Source of the DNA: Prolixibacteraceae bacterium | GTDB lineage: Bacteria > Bacteroidota > Bacteroidia > Bacteroidales > Prolixibacteraceae | Length of the DNA stretch: 35,941 nt | NCBI GenBank assembly: GCA_018648265.1 | Contig: JABGRN010000058.1 | Span: 1 to 35,941 of the forward strand | Direction of reading: 5' to 3' | Shown: one piece after another, positions 22,180-30,359 of the stretch | Position numbering within the stretch: the stretch's first letter is position 1 | Layout: each line of letters opens with the position of its first letter | Translations under genes and position numbers: made by a program | Notes under the pieces: model-generated | Database searches by the model: none | The model's input: only the letters and a program-made list of their open reading frames with translations | What the model was told of the DNA's origin: nothing

Positions 22180-23173
22180 CATTATAATAGTTTTTTACCA
22201 TTTCATCCAAAACCTTGCTGGTTCTTGAAGCAGATTCTCCTGTACTTACACATTTTCCAATACCTCTTAGTTCATCCACAACTTGTTGTACCAGATTTTG
22301 TGAAATATGTTGAGGATTTTTAAATCCCATTTCTGTTATTCCGTCGCCGGTCATTAATTTCAAGTTCCCGGGTGAGAAACAAGGTAGAGTGATTTTTCCA
22401 TTTTCACCAATAATTTCTATGATGTCTTCTTCCGAAGGTTCATCAACTACAAAACACCAACTGCCAGTTCCAACAACTCCCGATTCGTGTTTCCATGTTC
22501 CGGAAACGGTGTCTTCTGCCGGATATAAACCTGCTAAATTAGAAGCACTTCCTTTTACTTCGGTTACTTTTCCAAGGATAAAATCGAGGTAATCAAACTG
22601 ATGAGAAGCCAAATCGAAAAAGTAACCAGCACCGCTAATTTCCGGGAAAACGTGCCAGTGCATTTCTTCTTTGGTTTGATTTCTCTCGTCAGCCTGTTTG
22701 TATAATTTAATGTTTACCAATAATGGTTTTCCAATCGTCCCGTTTTCAATTAATTCTTTTGCTTTTAAAAATGCTGGCAAAGCCCGGCGGTAGTACGCTA
22801 CCCAAATTGGCATTCCGGTTTCTTCAGAAACTTTTAACATTTCGCTGCATTCCGAAAAATTTCGAGCCATTGGTTTTTCAACATAAACTGGTTTGCCAGC
22901 GCGCATAACTTCTATAGCATAATTGGCGTGAGAATCAGGTGGGGTAGCAATATAAACTGCATCAACTTCCGGATCATTAATTAATTCATATGCATTGGAA
23001 TACCATTTTTGAATGTTATGACGTTTGGCATAATCGGCAGCTTTTTCAGCATTTCGGCGCATTACAGCAACTAAATTCGAATGCTCAATTTTATAAAATG
23101 CTGGTCCGCTTTTTATTTCAGTAACATCGCCAACTCCGATGATTCCCCAATTTATTTTATCGAATTTTTTCAT
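22169..23173 (-). CDS. Gfo/Idh/MocA family oxidoreductase
   Basis: A 334-residue NAD(P)-dependent oxidoreductase. The N-terminal Rossmann motif is WGIIGVGDVTEIKSG (~9-23), followed by YIATPPDSH and the EKP motif (E99-K100-P101). The C-terminal alpha/beta substrate domain has FDLASHQFDYLDF, where the histidine is a likely catalytic residue. Members act on sugars, inositols or related polyols; the substrate cannot be read from the sequence. There is no signal peptide, so it is cytosolic. It lies 45 bases downstream of the LarA-like epimerase and is probably co-transcribed with it, suggesting work on the same sugar or sugar acid. The last codons (EPQ and TAG) come from an inserted palindromic repeat, so the ancestral C-terminus may have been different. 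Confidence 0.9.
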   Translation of the reverse strand: MKKFDKINWGIIGVGDVTEIKSGPAFYKIEHSNLVAVMRRNAEKAADYAKRHNIQKWYSNAYELINDPEVDAVYIATPPDSHANYAIEVMRAGKPVYVEKPMARNFSECSEMLKVSEETGMPIWVAYYRRALPAFLKAKELIENGTIGKPLLVNIKLYKQADERNQTKEEMHWHVFPEISGAGYFFDLASHQFDYLDFILGKVTEVKGSASNLAGLYPAEDTVSGTWKHESGVVGTGSWCFVVDEPSEEDIIEIIGENGKITLPCFSPGNLKLMTGDGITEMGFKNPQHISQNLVQQVVDELRGIGKCVSTGESASRTSKVLDEMVKNYYNEPQ

Positions 23174-23218
23174 TACTATTTTTTACTGCTAACTGTGACT
23201 GAATACTGCGACTGAATT

Positions 23219-24505
23219 CTAATATTCAAACCTGTCCTTAAACGCCCACAATCCAAGGGCAGGATTTGATATGTAGAAAATCTCTTCTCCATCTGGCATG
23301 GTATTAAAACCTTCGTTTAGTTTATCAGGATTGTACTTTGCAGTCACTTCATCATAATCGTCATATTTAAAACCTACACTTTCAATTTCTTGTTGCGTTA
23401 GATTTTTTTCTCCTTTTCCCGGACAATAAGTTATGCTAAATCGTCCCTCTGAAGAACCATGAATAAGATGAGCTGCAGCACCTAAACTGTCTTGCAGGTC
23501 TTCGTTTTCTTTAACGAGTTTAAGGGTGTGCGGTGTTCCAAAATAACCGTATTTTCTGATTAGTTTGTCAATTTCTTTGTCTTCACCAAATTCAATTAAA
23601 GCAGGTGCCAGTACAATTAATTCTCCACCATCGGCGAGTGCCATTCTGGTGCGATAAACACTTTTGTTACCCAACCACGTACTTTTAAATTCTGTTGGAT
23701 CGAGCCAAACCACAACTTTTTTAAGCGGTTTGTCCACCATTTCAAAATTCACTAAAAGAGATAGTTTTGCTGCTTTTTCAAAAACACTAAAATCGTCGCC
23801 AATAAAAAGACCGTAGGTTTGTAATTTGCCCTGTTTATTTAAACCAACTACCGTTTGCACATAAACAATTGGCAAATGATTTGAAAAGTTTTCTGAAGCA
23901 TAATTGAAAATTTTACGAACCGGTGTGTCTGCACGACCCATCATTTTTTCCATACCGTATGCAGCACCAATAAAATGACTTTTATTTATTCCTTCAGTAC
24001 CACCTGTTCCAACAAAAACATTTTTATTGTAGTTTGCCATTCCCACCACTTCGTGCGGAACAACTTGTCCGATTGAAAGAATAAGATCGAAATTTCCTTC
24101 GACTAATAATTTATTTACCTGCGCCGGCCAATCGTAATCAACAGCACCCTCAGAAACTTCCTCCACAAAATCTGCCGGAACGGTGCCAAGTGTAATTACA
24201 TCGTTTCGCCAGTCGTGTTCACGAATCAGATCTGCCGGCATTTTACCAAACATATGACTGATTTGTTCATCTGTCATTGGTGTGTGCGTTCCGAGTGCCG
24301 GTAAAACATCGGTTAGTTTTTCTCCAAAATATTCCCAAGTAAACTCGGTGAGTTCGCCAGCGCGAGATGGTAAACGAGTGTAATCTGGTGGAATTGCCAG
24401 AACTTTTTGTTTCGTCCCCATTTTCTCAAAAGCCTCGAAAAGCCCTTTTTTCATTTCTTCGGCTGAAAGAGATGTTTCAGTAGAACCTTTTTCAAAAAAT
24501 ATCAT
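23219..24505 (-). CDS. LarA-like nickel-pincer hydroxyacid racemase/epimerase (possible sugar-acid 2-epimerase)
   Basis: A 428-residue protein of the lactate racemase (LarA) superfamily, formerly DUF2088. Key LarA positions are conserved with correct spacing: H74 in GTHTPMT, H151 in VVPHEVVG, K161 ten residues later (the lysine that holds the nickel-pincer nucleotide in LarA) and H177 (the nickel-ligand position, +26 from H151). DYTRLPS near residue 41 and HGSSEGRFSI near the C-terminus also fit. The superfamily includes D-gluconate 2-epimerases, and homologs in Bacteroidota are sometimes labelled mannonate epimerase. A neighbouring KDG kinase and mannonate-type SDR make gluconate/mannonate a plausible substrate; this is inference. 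The cofactor-making LarB, LarC and LarE are not in the window. It is separated from kdgK by a terminator. Confidence 0.82.
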   Translation of the reverse strand: MIFFEKGSTETSLSAEEMKKGLFEAFEKMGTKQKVLAIPPDYTRLPSRAGELTEFTWEYFGEKLTDVLPALGTHTPMTDEQISHMFGKMPADLIREHDWRNDVITLGTVPADFVEEVSEGAVDYDWPAQVNKLLVEGNFDLILSIGQVVPHEVVGMANYNKNVFVGTGGTEGINKSHFIGAAYGMEKMMGRADTPVRKIFNYASENFSNHLPIVYVQTVVGLNKQGKLQTYGLFIGDDFSVFEKAAKLSLLVNFEMVDKPLKKVVVWLDPTEFKSTWLGNKSVYRTRMALADGGELIVLAPALIEFGEDKEIDKLIRKYGYFGTPHTLKLVKENEDLQDSLGAAAHLIHGSSEGRFSITYCPGKGEKNLTQQEIESVGFKYDDYDEVTAKYNPDKLNEGFNTMPDGEEIFYISNPALGLWAFKDRFEY

Positions 24506-24552
24506 GTTTTTACTTTTTTCTAATTAAATCTGGACCGTAACAAAATTAAAAA

Positions 24553-24578
24553 GAATCCCCGAACAAAGCCGGGGATTC
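24553..24578 (-). terminator. Intrinsic terminator downstream of kdgK
   Basis: GAATCCCCG (24553-24561) and CGGGGATTC (24570-24578) form a perfect 9-bp stem with an 8-base loop. On the minus strand the stem is followed by TTTTTAATTTT, so it ends transcripts coming from kdgK. The LarA-like gene beyond it needs read-through or its own promoter. Confidence 0.85.
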
Positions 24579-24622
24579 AATGCTCAAAATTTAAAATCTA
24601 TGCGAAAGGTTTTTCAATTGAG

Positions 24623-25702
24623 CTATCTTTTTACTCTGGCGTTTCCACCCCAGATACTCCAAACTTGTTCTTCGTCCGCGGGTTGCGCATAATCGGTTAA
24701 AAAAGTTGTAGCCATTGCACCGGTTGCCCATCCAAATTGTGGCCATTTTTCAGCATCCCAGTTTTTAAGAATTCCGTAAAGCATGCCACCAACAAATCCG
24801 TCACCTCCACCAATTCTATCGAGAACTGTAATTTTTCTTGGTTCAACAACATGCCAGTTTTCTCCTTCCAACATAATTGCTCCCCAGAAATGTTCGTTTA
24901 CGCTAACAACTTCGCGGAGTGTAGTTGCAAAAACCGAAGCGTTGGGAAAGGATTCTTTAACTCGTGTAATTAGTCCCTTAAAACCATCAATTTTTGCTTT
25001 TATTCCTTCTCCACCAGCTGGAGGTCCTTCAATTCCAAAACAGAGTTGGAAATCTTCTTCGTTACCAATCAGGATATCAGAAACTGATGCAATTTCTGTA
25101 AAATCTTTACGTAATTGTTCTTCACGTCCTTTCCAGAAAGAGGCGCGATGATTTAGATCAAACGAAATACGTGTTCCATGTTTTTTTGCTGATCTTGCCA
25201 CTTCCAGACAAAACTGAGTAGTTTCGGGAGAAAGAGCCCCAATTAAACCTGAAAGATGAACTATTTGTACCCCTTCTTCACCAAAAATTCTTTCCAAATC
25301 AAAATCTTTTGCATTTAAAGTGCGACCAACTTCACCGGCACGATCATTAAATACACGTGGCCCGCGAGAACCATATCCACTGTCGGCAATATTTATCTGA
25401 TGTCGATATCCCCAGGGATCTCCTTGTTCTACTTCGGGCCCTTCATAATCCATGTGGCGGGCTTTTAAATTGCTTTTTATGAATTGGGCAATTGGACTTC
25501 CTTTTACAAACGCTGTTAAAACCTTAGTTGGTAAACCGAGGTACGAAGAAATGCTTGCAACGTTTGTTTCGGCACTGGTGGCATACAAATTAAATTTATC
25601 GCTGGCATGGACAGGTTGTCCATTTTCAGGTGTAATTCTTGTCCCCATACTGGTTGCAACCAACATGGAATATTTGCAATCTTTTCTTAATTCGATACTC
25701 AT
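24623..25702 (-). CDS. kdgK: PfkB-family sugar kinase, probable 2-keto-3-deoxygluconate kinase
   Basis: A 359-residue ribokinase/PfkB-fold kinase that probably phosphorylates 2-dehydro-3-deoxy-D-gluconate (KDG) to KDPG with ATP. It has the N-terminal substrate lid region (SAETNVASISSYLGLPTKVLTAF), FDLNHRASFW at ~181-190, GNEEDF at 213-218 and the C-terminal signature DRIGGGDGFVGG, in which D301 is the expected catalytic base. The GGGDGF form instead of GAGDxF is seen in KDG kinases of Bacteroidota. It is slightly longer than typical KdgK. It is flanked by two minus-strand terminators and preceded by a palindrome that resembles one upstream of the lacI-type gene. It is therefore probably a single-gene unit controlled by that regulator. 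The substrate is inferred from similarity and context. Confidence 0.82.
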   Translation of the reverse strand: MSIELRKDCKYSMLVATSMGTRITPENGQPVHASDKFNLYATSAETNVASISSYLGLPTKVLTAFVKGSPIAQFIKSNLKARHMDYEGPEVEQGDPWGYRHQINIADSGYGSRGPRVFNDRAGEVGRTLNAKDFDLERIFGEEGVQIVHLSGLIGALSPETTQFCLEVARSAKKHGTRISFDLNHRASFWKGREEQLRKDFTEIASVSDILIGNEEDFQLCFGIEGPPAGGEGIKAKIDGFKGLITRVKESFPNASVFATTLREVVSVNEHFWGAIMLEGENWHVVEPRKITVLDRIGGGDGFVGGMLYGILKNWDAEKWPQFGWATGAMATTFLTDYAQPADEEQVWSIWGGNARVKR

Positions 25703-25732
25703 TTTCGTTTTCTTTTAATATTGAATATTACT

Positions 25733-25752
25733 TTTCGTTTACGTTAACGAAA
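25733..25752. promoter_or_regulatory. Putative LacI-type operator upstream of kdgK
   Basis: TTTCGTTTACGTTAACGAAA is an 18-of-20 palindrome, 31 bases upstream of the kdgK start. Its 14-base core (CGTTTACGTTAACG) matches CGTGTTCGTACACG upstream of the lacI-type gene at 10 of 14 positions, including both outer CGT/ACG ends. LacI-family proteins bind CG-centred palindromes of this kind. Confidence 0.6.
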
Positions 25753-25762
25753 CTCAATTAAT

Positions 25763-25784
25763 AAAAAGCCGGATTTTAACCGGC
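25763..25784 (-). terminator. Intrinsic terminator downstream of the Tat Gfo/Idh gene
   Basis: GCCGG (25768-25772) and CCGGC (25780-25784) enclose a 7-base loop. On the minus strand the stem is followed by TTTTTATTAATT. It would end the lacI-SDR-Gfo/Idh transcript just before the kdgK operator. Confidence 0.75.
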
Positions 25785-25791
25785 CTAAGTT

Positions 25792-27192
25792 TTAAGCTCC
25801 TCTTTTTGGGTGAGGTTTTATACTTGTGAGTTCATCAATTCTAACCATTCGTTTTTCGTCGATTGATTTTCGGGCAGCGATTCCAATTATGCTCGACATA
25901 ACACCATCGCGAGAACTGGCTGCATGTTTATACGGATCAGCCATTTCAGGGTCGCGGAAAATTTTATCCTGAAGGCGGGTATCTCCTCCACCATGGCCAC
26001 CGCGAGTAGATTCAACTTTAATAATTTCATGTTCGCGATCGAAGTTTTTCTGAAAGAATATTTCATCGTAACGAGTGTTACCTCTTTCAGTCTGGTTCAT
26101 TTCGGCTGCATGACGTTCTGCCTGGTTTGTTTTTTCTTCTTGCCTCCAAGGAATATCTTCCCACGATTCCAGTCTTCCGGTCATTCCGTTAAATGCAATC
26201 CGCCAACCTTCGTATGGCGAATAAGTTGTTAACGAGTAACTTACCTGAACTCCGTTGGCATATTTAATTTGAACAGCCATTTTATCGAAAATATCAATGT
26301 CATCGCGCCAAACACAATTGTCGCGTATGTAACCATCGTATTTTTCGTTTTCAACATATAATTTAACATAATTGCTTCTTCTGGTAATATCAAAGTAAAA
26401 TTCACATTTATCGGTGTATGCACAATTTCTACAATTAGCACCTTTAAATTTGTTGTTTGTTCCATAATGATCGAGGCTTCCAAAAGCAGTAACTTCTACT
26501 GGATCGGAATCGATTAACCAGTTTAACAAATCGAAATGGTGTGTTGCTTTATGGACAAGCAAAGTTCCACCTTTGTCTCGTTCGCCATGCCAGCGACGGA
26601 AATAATCGGCTCCATGGTATGTGTTCAAATACCAGTGAAAATCGACAGAAGTTAACTCGCCGATTGGTTTTTTCGCCAACTGTTCTTTAATTGCTGAGAA
26701 CAAAATTCCATAGCGGTAATTAAATCCTACAATTACTTTTTTACCGGTTCTTTTTTCAGCGTCGAGAATTGCTTGTGCTTTTACTTCGTCTGTTGTAAGT
26801 GGTTTTTCAGTTAAAACATCAACTCCCAATTCCATTGCACGAATAACAAACTCGTGATGAGTTGAATCAACCGTTGTTACAATAACCAGATCGGGTTTGG
26901 TTTTTGCAATCATTTCGTCGAAGTCTGTAAAAACAGGACAATCAACTTCCATGTATTCTTTTGCCAGTTCCAGTCTTCCCGGATTTATATCACAAAGCCC
27001 AACAAATTCTACTATATCGCTGTAACTTGAAAGAATTCGTTTTCCCCAAAATGAAGTTCCCCGTGAACCTGTTCCAACCAATACAAGTTTCCTTTTTGCT
27101 GCTTTTGAAACAGCCGCACTAACCGGATTTGAGAGAATTGAAGCACCCGCTGCAACTCCCGCTGTTGTTGTTAAAAAATCTCTTCTTTTCAT
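25792..27192 (-). CDS. Tat-exported Gfo/Idh/MocA family oxidoreductase
   Basis: A 466-residue oxidoreductase with a twin-arginine signal (MKRRDFLTTTAGVAAGASIL, cleavage near SNPVSAA), so it is probably exported folded with its NAD(P) cofactor. The Rossmann motif is LVGTGSRGTSFW (~38-49), EKP is at 119-121, and the substrate domain has WHGERDKGGTLLVHKATHHFDLLNW. A cysteine cluster C244-x2-C247-x5-C253 (CRNCAYTDKC) may bind a metal. Related Bacteroidota exported Gfo/Idh proteins act on sugars or glycosides; some are glycoside-cleaving oxidoreductases, but the activity here is unknown. It follows the SDR gene by 70 bases that contain a small tandem repeat, and probably ends the lacI transcript. 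An export location fits processing of a sugar before import. Confidence 0.88.
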   Translation of the reverse strand: MKRRDFLTTTAGVAAGASILSNPVSAAVSKAAKRKLVLVGTGSRGTSFWGKRILSSYSDIVEFVGLCDINPGRLELAKEYMEVDCPVFTDFDEMIAKTKPDLVIVTTVDSTHHEFVIRAMELGVDVLTEKPLTTDEVKAQAILDAEKRTGKKVIVGFNYRYGILFSAIKEQLAKKPIGELTSVDFHWYLNTYHGADYFRRWHGERDKGGTLLVHKATHHFDLLNWLIDSDPVEVTAFGSLDHYGTNNKFKGANCRNCAYTDKCEFYFDITRRSNYVKLYVENEKYDGYIRDNCVWRDDIDIFDKMAVQIKYANGVQVSYSLTTYSPYEGWRIAFNGMTGRLESWEDIPWRQEEKTNQAERHAAEMNQTERGNTRYDEIFFQKNFDREHEIIKVESTRGGHGGGDTRLQDKIFRDPEMADPYKHAASSRDGVMSSIIGIAARKSIDEKRMVRIDELTSIKPHPKRGA

Positions 27193-27198
27193 AAAAAT

Positions 27199-27240
27199 CA
27201 GTTTAAAGTTTCCAGTTTAAAGTTTTCAGTTCAAAGTTTA
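27199..27240. repeat. Three tandem 14-bp repeats between SDR and Gfo/Idh genes
   Basis: Units CAGTTTAAAGTTTC, CAGTTTAAAGTTTT and CAGTTCAAAGTTTA at 27199, 27213 and 27227 differ at one to three positions. Copy number may vary by slippage and alter the spacing before the downstream start at 27192. Confidence 0.85.
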
Positions 27241-27261
27241 AAATAGTTTGTATTTACACAA

Positions 27262-28113
27262 TTAAACACCACCAAAAGCACTATAACCACCATCAATCGG
27301 AATTACAATGCCAGTGATGAAATTAGAAACATCAGAAATAAGGAAAAGGGTTGCTCCTTGCAAATCGTCAGGTTCCCCAAATTTTCCCATTGGGGTATTG
27401 TCCACAATTTTTTGACCTCGCGGTGAAAATTTGCCAGTTTTTTCATCCATTACAAGAAACCGGTTTTGGTTAGTAATGAAAAATCCTGGAGCAATGGCAT
27501 TTACACGAATTCCAACTTTTGCCAGGTGAACGGAAAGCCATTCAGTAAAATTATTTACAGAAGCCTTTGCAGCTGAGTATGCTGGAATTTTTGTCAATGG
27601 TTTGTATGAATTCATTGATGAAATATTCAATACAACCCCTTTTTTATTTTTTAGCATATCTAATGTAAAAACCATGGTTGGCAAAAGTGTTCCTTTAAAA
27701 TTTAATGCAAAAACTTTGTCGAACCCTTCCATTTCAAGGCCATAAAAAGTGTCTTCTAAATTGTCGAGGTTTTCTTCCCGCATTTGCTCCACATTGGTTG
27801 TGGCTTTGGGGCTGTTGCCACCTGCTCCGTTTATTAGAATATCTATTTCGCCAAGCTTTTCATTAATTTCAGTTTTTGCAACTATTAGCGATGTTTTGTC
27901 TAAAACATTGGCTTCAATCCCGATAACTTCGGCACCTGATTCAGCAGCAATTTCAGCGGCAACTTTATCCGCTACTTCTTTATTAATATCGGCGATTGCT
28001 ATTTTTGTTCCAACCGATGCGATGGCTTTCACCATGGCACTTCCAAGAACTCCGGCTCCTCCCGTTATTACACAAACTTTTCCTTTTAAGTCGTTAAATG
28101 ATAATGGTTGCAT
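27262..28113 (-). CDS. SDR family oxidoreductase, probable D-mannonate/fructuronate oxidoreductase (YjmF/UxuB-like)
   Basis: A 283-residue classical short-chain dehydrogenase. It has the cofactor motif TGGAGVLG (17-24), the structural ILINGAGG motif, S165/S166, the catalytic Y179-x3-K183 pair (AYSAAKAS) and NAIAPGFFITNQNRFL, a signature I associate with SDRs related to Bacillus YjmF (annotated UxuB). Those are thought to interconvert D-mannonate and D-fructuronate with NAD(P)H. There is an insertion around residues 100-130 (EQMREENLDNLEDTFYGLE) also typical of that subgroup. The gene starts 14 bases after the lacI-type stop, so the two are one transcript. The KDG kinase and LarA-like epimerase nearby support a sugar-acid substrate. 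The exact substrate is an inference. Confidence 0.83.
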   Translation of the reverse strand: MQPLSFNDLKGKVCVITGGAGVLGSAMVKAIASVGTKIAIADINKEVADKVAAEIAAESGAEVIGIEANVLDKTSLIVAKTEINEKLGEIDILINGAGGNSPKATTNVEQMREENLDNLEDTFYGLEMEGFDKVFALNFKGTLLPTMVFTLDMLKNKKGVVLNISSMNSYKPLTKIPAYSAAKASVNNFTEWLSVHLAKVGIRVNAIAPGFFITNQNRFLVMDEKTGKFSPRGQKIVDNTPMGKFGEPDDLQGATLFLISDVSNFITGIVIPIDGGYSAFGGV

Positions 28114-28127
28114 TGTTTATTTTTTAT

Positions 28128-29171
28128 TTATTTAAATTCTTTGTAATAATCTACGTTTTCTTTTGTTACGATATCAATCGAAGTATAGTTTTCAGTTGCA
28201 ACAATTCCCTTTCGGACTACATATCTGAACAATTTATTAATTGCATTATAACCTTGTTCTTCAGGGCGTTGACAGATAAGAAACTGAACGATATCTTTTT
28301 TTAGAAATTCAACATTCTCTTTTAATAAATCATGTCCAATCACCTGAATTCCTTTTAAGTCATATTTTTCAATTAAACGTCCAATATTAAAAACACGGGA
28401 GTTGGTTACAAAAATTCCTTTTATATTTTTCTTGTTAATTTTTTCTTTTATTATTGCCATCCAGGTTTCGTCCTCTGTCTCTGCAATTTCAGTAGTAAAA
28501 AGTTGGTTTGTTTTAACTTTATTATTTAAAAACCAATCATAAAAACCTTTTTCGCGTAAAACAAGGTGATTCTGATTGTCCATTTCTTTGGCAAAATGAA
28601 TAATGAGAATATTTCCTTCAGGAAGAATTAAATCAAGCAATTTGCCTGAAACCAGTCCGCTTTGATAGGAGTCCTGCCCGATATAACTGAGTTGGCCTGC
28701 ATCTTTTAATTCTGAATCGATAAATACAAATGGGATACTTTTAGCCTTTAATTGTTGAATGAAACTAACAGATTCTTTTTTAAAAAAGGGTGCAAACACA
28801 ACTCCATCCGGATTGAGTTCAATGATTTTTTTTGCTTCATCGTTAAAATTCCCAGGGTTGGTTTGAGAAAATGTAAAGGGTTGGATTTCCACTCCATATT
28901 GCCGGATTTCTGAAATCCGTTTTTTAACACCAATAAAAGGTTTATTCCAGTAACCATCAACTGAAGGTGGCTCAGGAAGAAAGGTAGCAAAAATGGCAGA
29001 TTTTTTTGACGCTAATGTACTTGCAAAAATATTGGGTTTATAAGCCAACTCTTCAACAATATCTAAAATCTTTTTCTTAGTCGATTCGGCAACTTCACCC
29101 CGATTGTGCAAAACCCGATCTACAGTGCCTATCGAAACTTTTGCTTTTTCGGCAATATCTTTAATTCGTAT
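28128..29171 (-). CDS. LacI-family transcriptional regulator with no canonical start codon
   Basis: A sugar-responsive repressor or activator. A LacI helix-turn-helix is encoded in frame (RIKDIAEKAKVSIGTVDRVL, then HNRGEVAEST; ~29168-29080). A periplasmic-binding-protein-like ligand domain follows (SYIGQDSYQSGLVSGKLL, ALRYV-type C-terminus). The first ATG/GTG/TTG codon in this frame is the TTG at 29111, which would remove most of the HTH. The frame stays open back to a TGA at 29240-29238 with only ATA or ATT as possible starts (for example 29171 or 29189), so I chose 29171 to include the HTH. Either a non-canonical start is used, or a mutation or sequence error hides an ATG. It is co-transcribed with the SDR and probably controls the sugar-acid genes. 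Confidence 0.8.
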   Translation of the reverse strand: MRIKDIAEKAKVSIGTVDRVLHNRGEVAESTKKKILDIVEELAYKPNIFASTLASKKSAIFATFLPEPPSVDGYWNKPFIGVKKRISEIRQYGVEIQPFTFSQTNPGNFNDEAKKIIELNPDGVVFAPFFKKESVSFIQQLKAKSIPFVFIDSELKDAGQLSYIGQDSYQSGLVSGKLLDLILPEGNILIIHFAKEMDNQNHLVLREKGFYDWFLNNKVKTNQLFTTEIAETEDETWMAIIKEKINKKNIKGIFVTNSRVFNIGRLIEKYDLKGIQVIGHDLLKENVEFLKKDIVQFLICQRPEEQGYNAINKLFRYVVRKGIVATENYTSIDIVTKENVDYYKEFK

Positions 29172-29266
29172 TTGATTATTAGTTTTTATAAAATTTTGAT
29201 TTAAAGATAATTGATGAATATTAGTTGATTTGTGCTGTCACAAAACTAAATTTTTTTTTTATTTTT

Positions 29267-29280
29267 CGTGTTCGTACACG
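29267..29280. promoter_or_regulatory. Putative LacI-type operator upstream of the lacI-type gene
   Basis: CGTGTTCGTACACG, flanked by TTTT and GAAAA, is a palindrome with CGTGT/ACACG arms about 95 bases upstream of the helix-turn-helix codons. It resembles the site before kdgK, suggesting autoregulation by the LacI-family protein. Confidence 0.55.
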
Positions 29281-29341
29281 GAAAAAATTGTCACAACATG
29301 TTTTGCAACATTTTTTCTATTTGCAATTTGATTTAAAAGGA

Positions 29342-30160
29342 TTATTTTGCTGCATCAGGTTTCGATTCTAAAAGTTCCGGGTTTTTTATAAAATGTTTAA
29401 TCGAGCGGAACATTATGCCACCATGCGAACCATCGACAACCCGGTGATCTAAAGTTGCCGAAAGTGCCATAATCCGGCGGGGTACAATTTCATCGTTTAT
29501 AATTACTGGTTTTTTAACGATACTTCCAAGAATAAAAACTACCGAAACATTTGAAGAAGGCAAAAGCGAACCGTACCCTGTATCGAGGCCCAAACTTCCA
29601 ATATTCGAAATTACATACGAACCAAAACTGTTAGAATCTAATCCGATAAAGGGCAAGGAAATTCCCCAATGGATTGTAATAGTTTTATACAATTTAAACA
29701 CCCAATTTCTCAAGGGCCATGGAATTGATGAAAGTAAACTTTTCGATTGCATAGTATCGTTTTCGTCTCCTTTTCTTGAATCACGGATTTTATCGGCTAT
29801 TTCGTTTGATAATTCTGCAATTGTGAGCTGGTCGGCATTTTCAATTTTTACCGATCCCATTTGGCCTCCGGGCAATAAAACACTGACTGTTGCATCAACT
29901 TGTTCACGTTGAACAATTTTTCCACGTTTAACAAATGTGTTTAATTCAGGGGCTTCCTGACGAATAGAACGTCCTACGACTAAAGTAAGAATATATGTTA
30001 GGGTGGTTTTTATGCCTTCTTTTCGTTTTTGTGCTATAAATTTTTCAAGCTTAGTTACGTCTAAATCCACGGTTCCATAAATTTTTGAATCAGTGGGTTT
30101 CCTATAAATTGTTGAAGCTACTTTTCGCCAATTTGTATTAAGATTCTTTTGTGAATTCAT
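29342..30160 (-). CDS. 2-oxoacid dehydrogenase E2-type acyltransferase catalytic domain, no lipoyl domain
   Basis: A 272-residue protein matching only the catalytic (chloramphenicol-acetyltransferase-like) domain of E2 dihydrolipoyl acyltransferases. The active-site motif is DHRVVDG with H239 and D243, preceded by SNIGSLGLDTGYGSLLPSSNVSVVFILGSI-type sequence. Normal E2 proteins carry one or more lipoyl domains and an E1/E3-binding domain before this; here the protein begins directly at the catalytic fold and no such domains or E1/E3 genes are nearby. It may act as a free acyltransferase in trimers or as a CoA-dependent acyl carrier for an unknown substrate. It lies between the lacI-type gene and the divergent transporter. 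Its part in sugar-acid use, if any, is unclear. Confidence 0.82.
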   Translation of the reverse strand: MNSQKNLNTNWRKVASTIYRKPTDSKIYGTVDLDVTKLEKFIAQKRKEGIKTTLTYILTLVVGRSIRQEAPELNTFVKRGKIVQREQVDATVSVLLPGGQMGSVKIENADQLTIAELSNEIADKIRDSRKGDENDTMQSKSLLSSIPWPLRNWVFKLYKTITIHWGISLPFIGLDSNSFGSYVISNIGSLGLDTGYGSLLPSSNVSVVFILGSIVKKPVIINDEIVPRRIMALSATLDHRVVDGSHGGIMFRSIKHFIKNPELLESKPDAAK

Positions 30161-30359
30161 TCTGTAAAAGGTTTTTATAAAAAACGATAAAACATAATTG
30201 CCCTGAAATTAATAGAATTGTCTTGACTTTACTGGTCAAAAATAGTTTTTTAAAATACATTACGTTAGAAAAATCAAATTTGTTGTAAAAAATGATTTTT
30301 GCTTGAAATGCAATTTAGTTTCATTATTTTAACGGCTTTAAAACTAAATCTACTTATCA

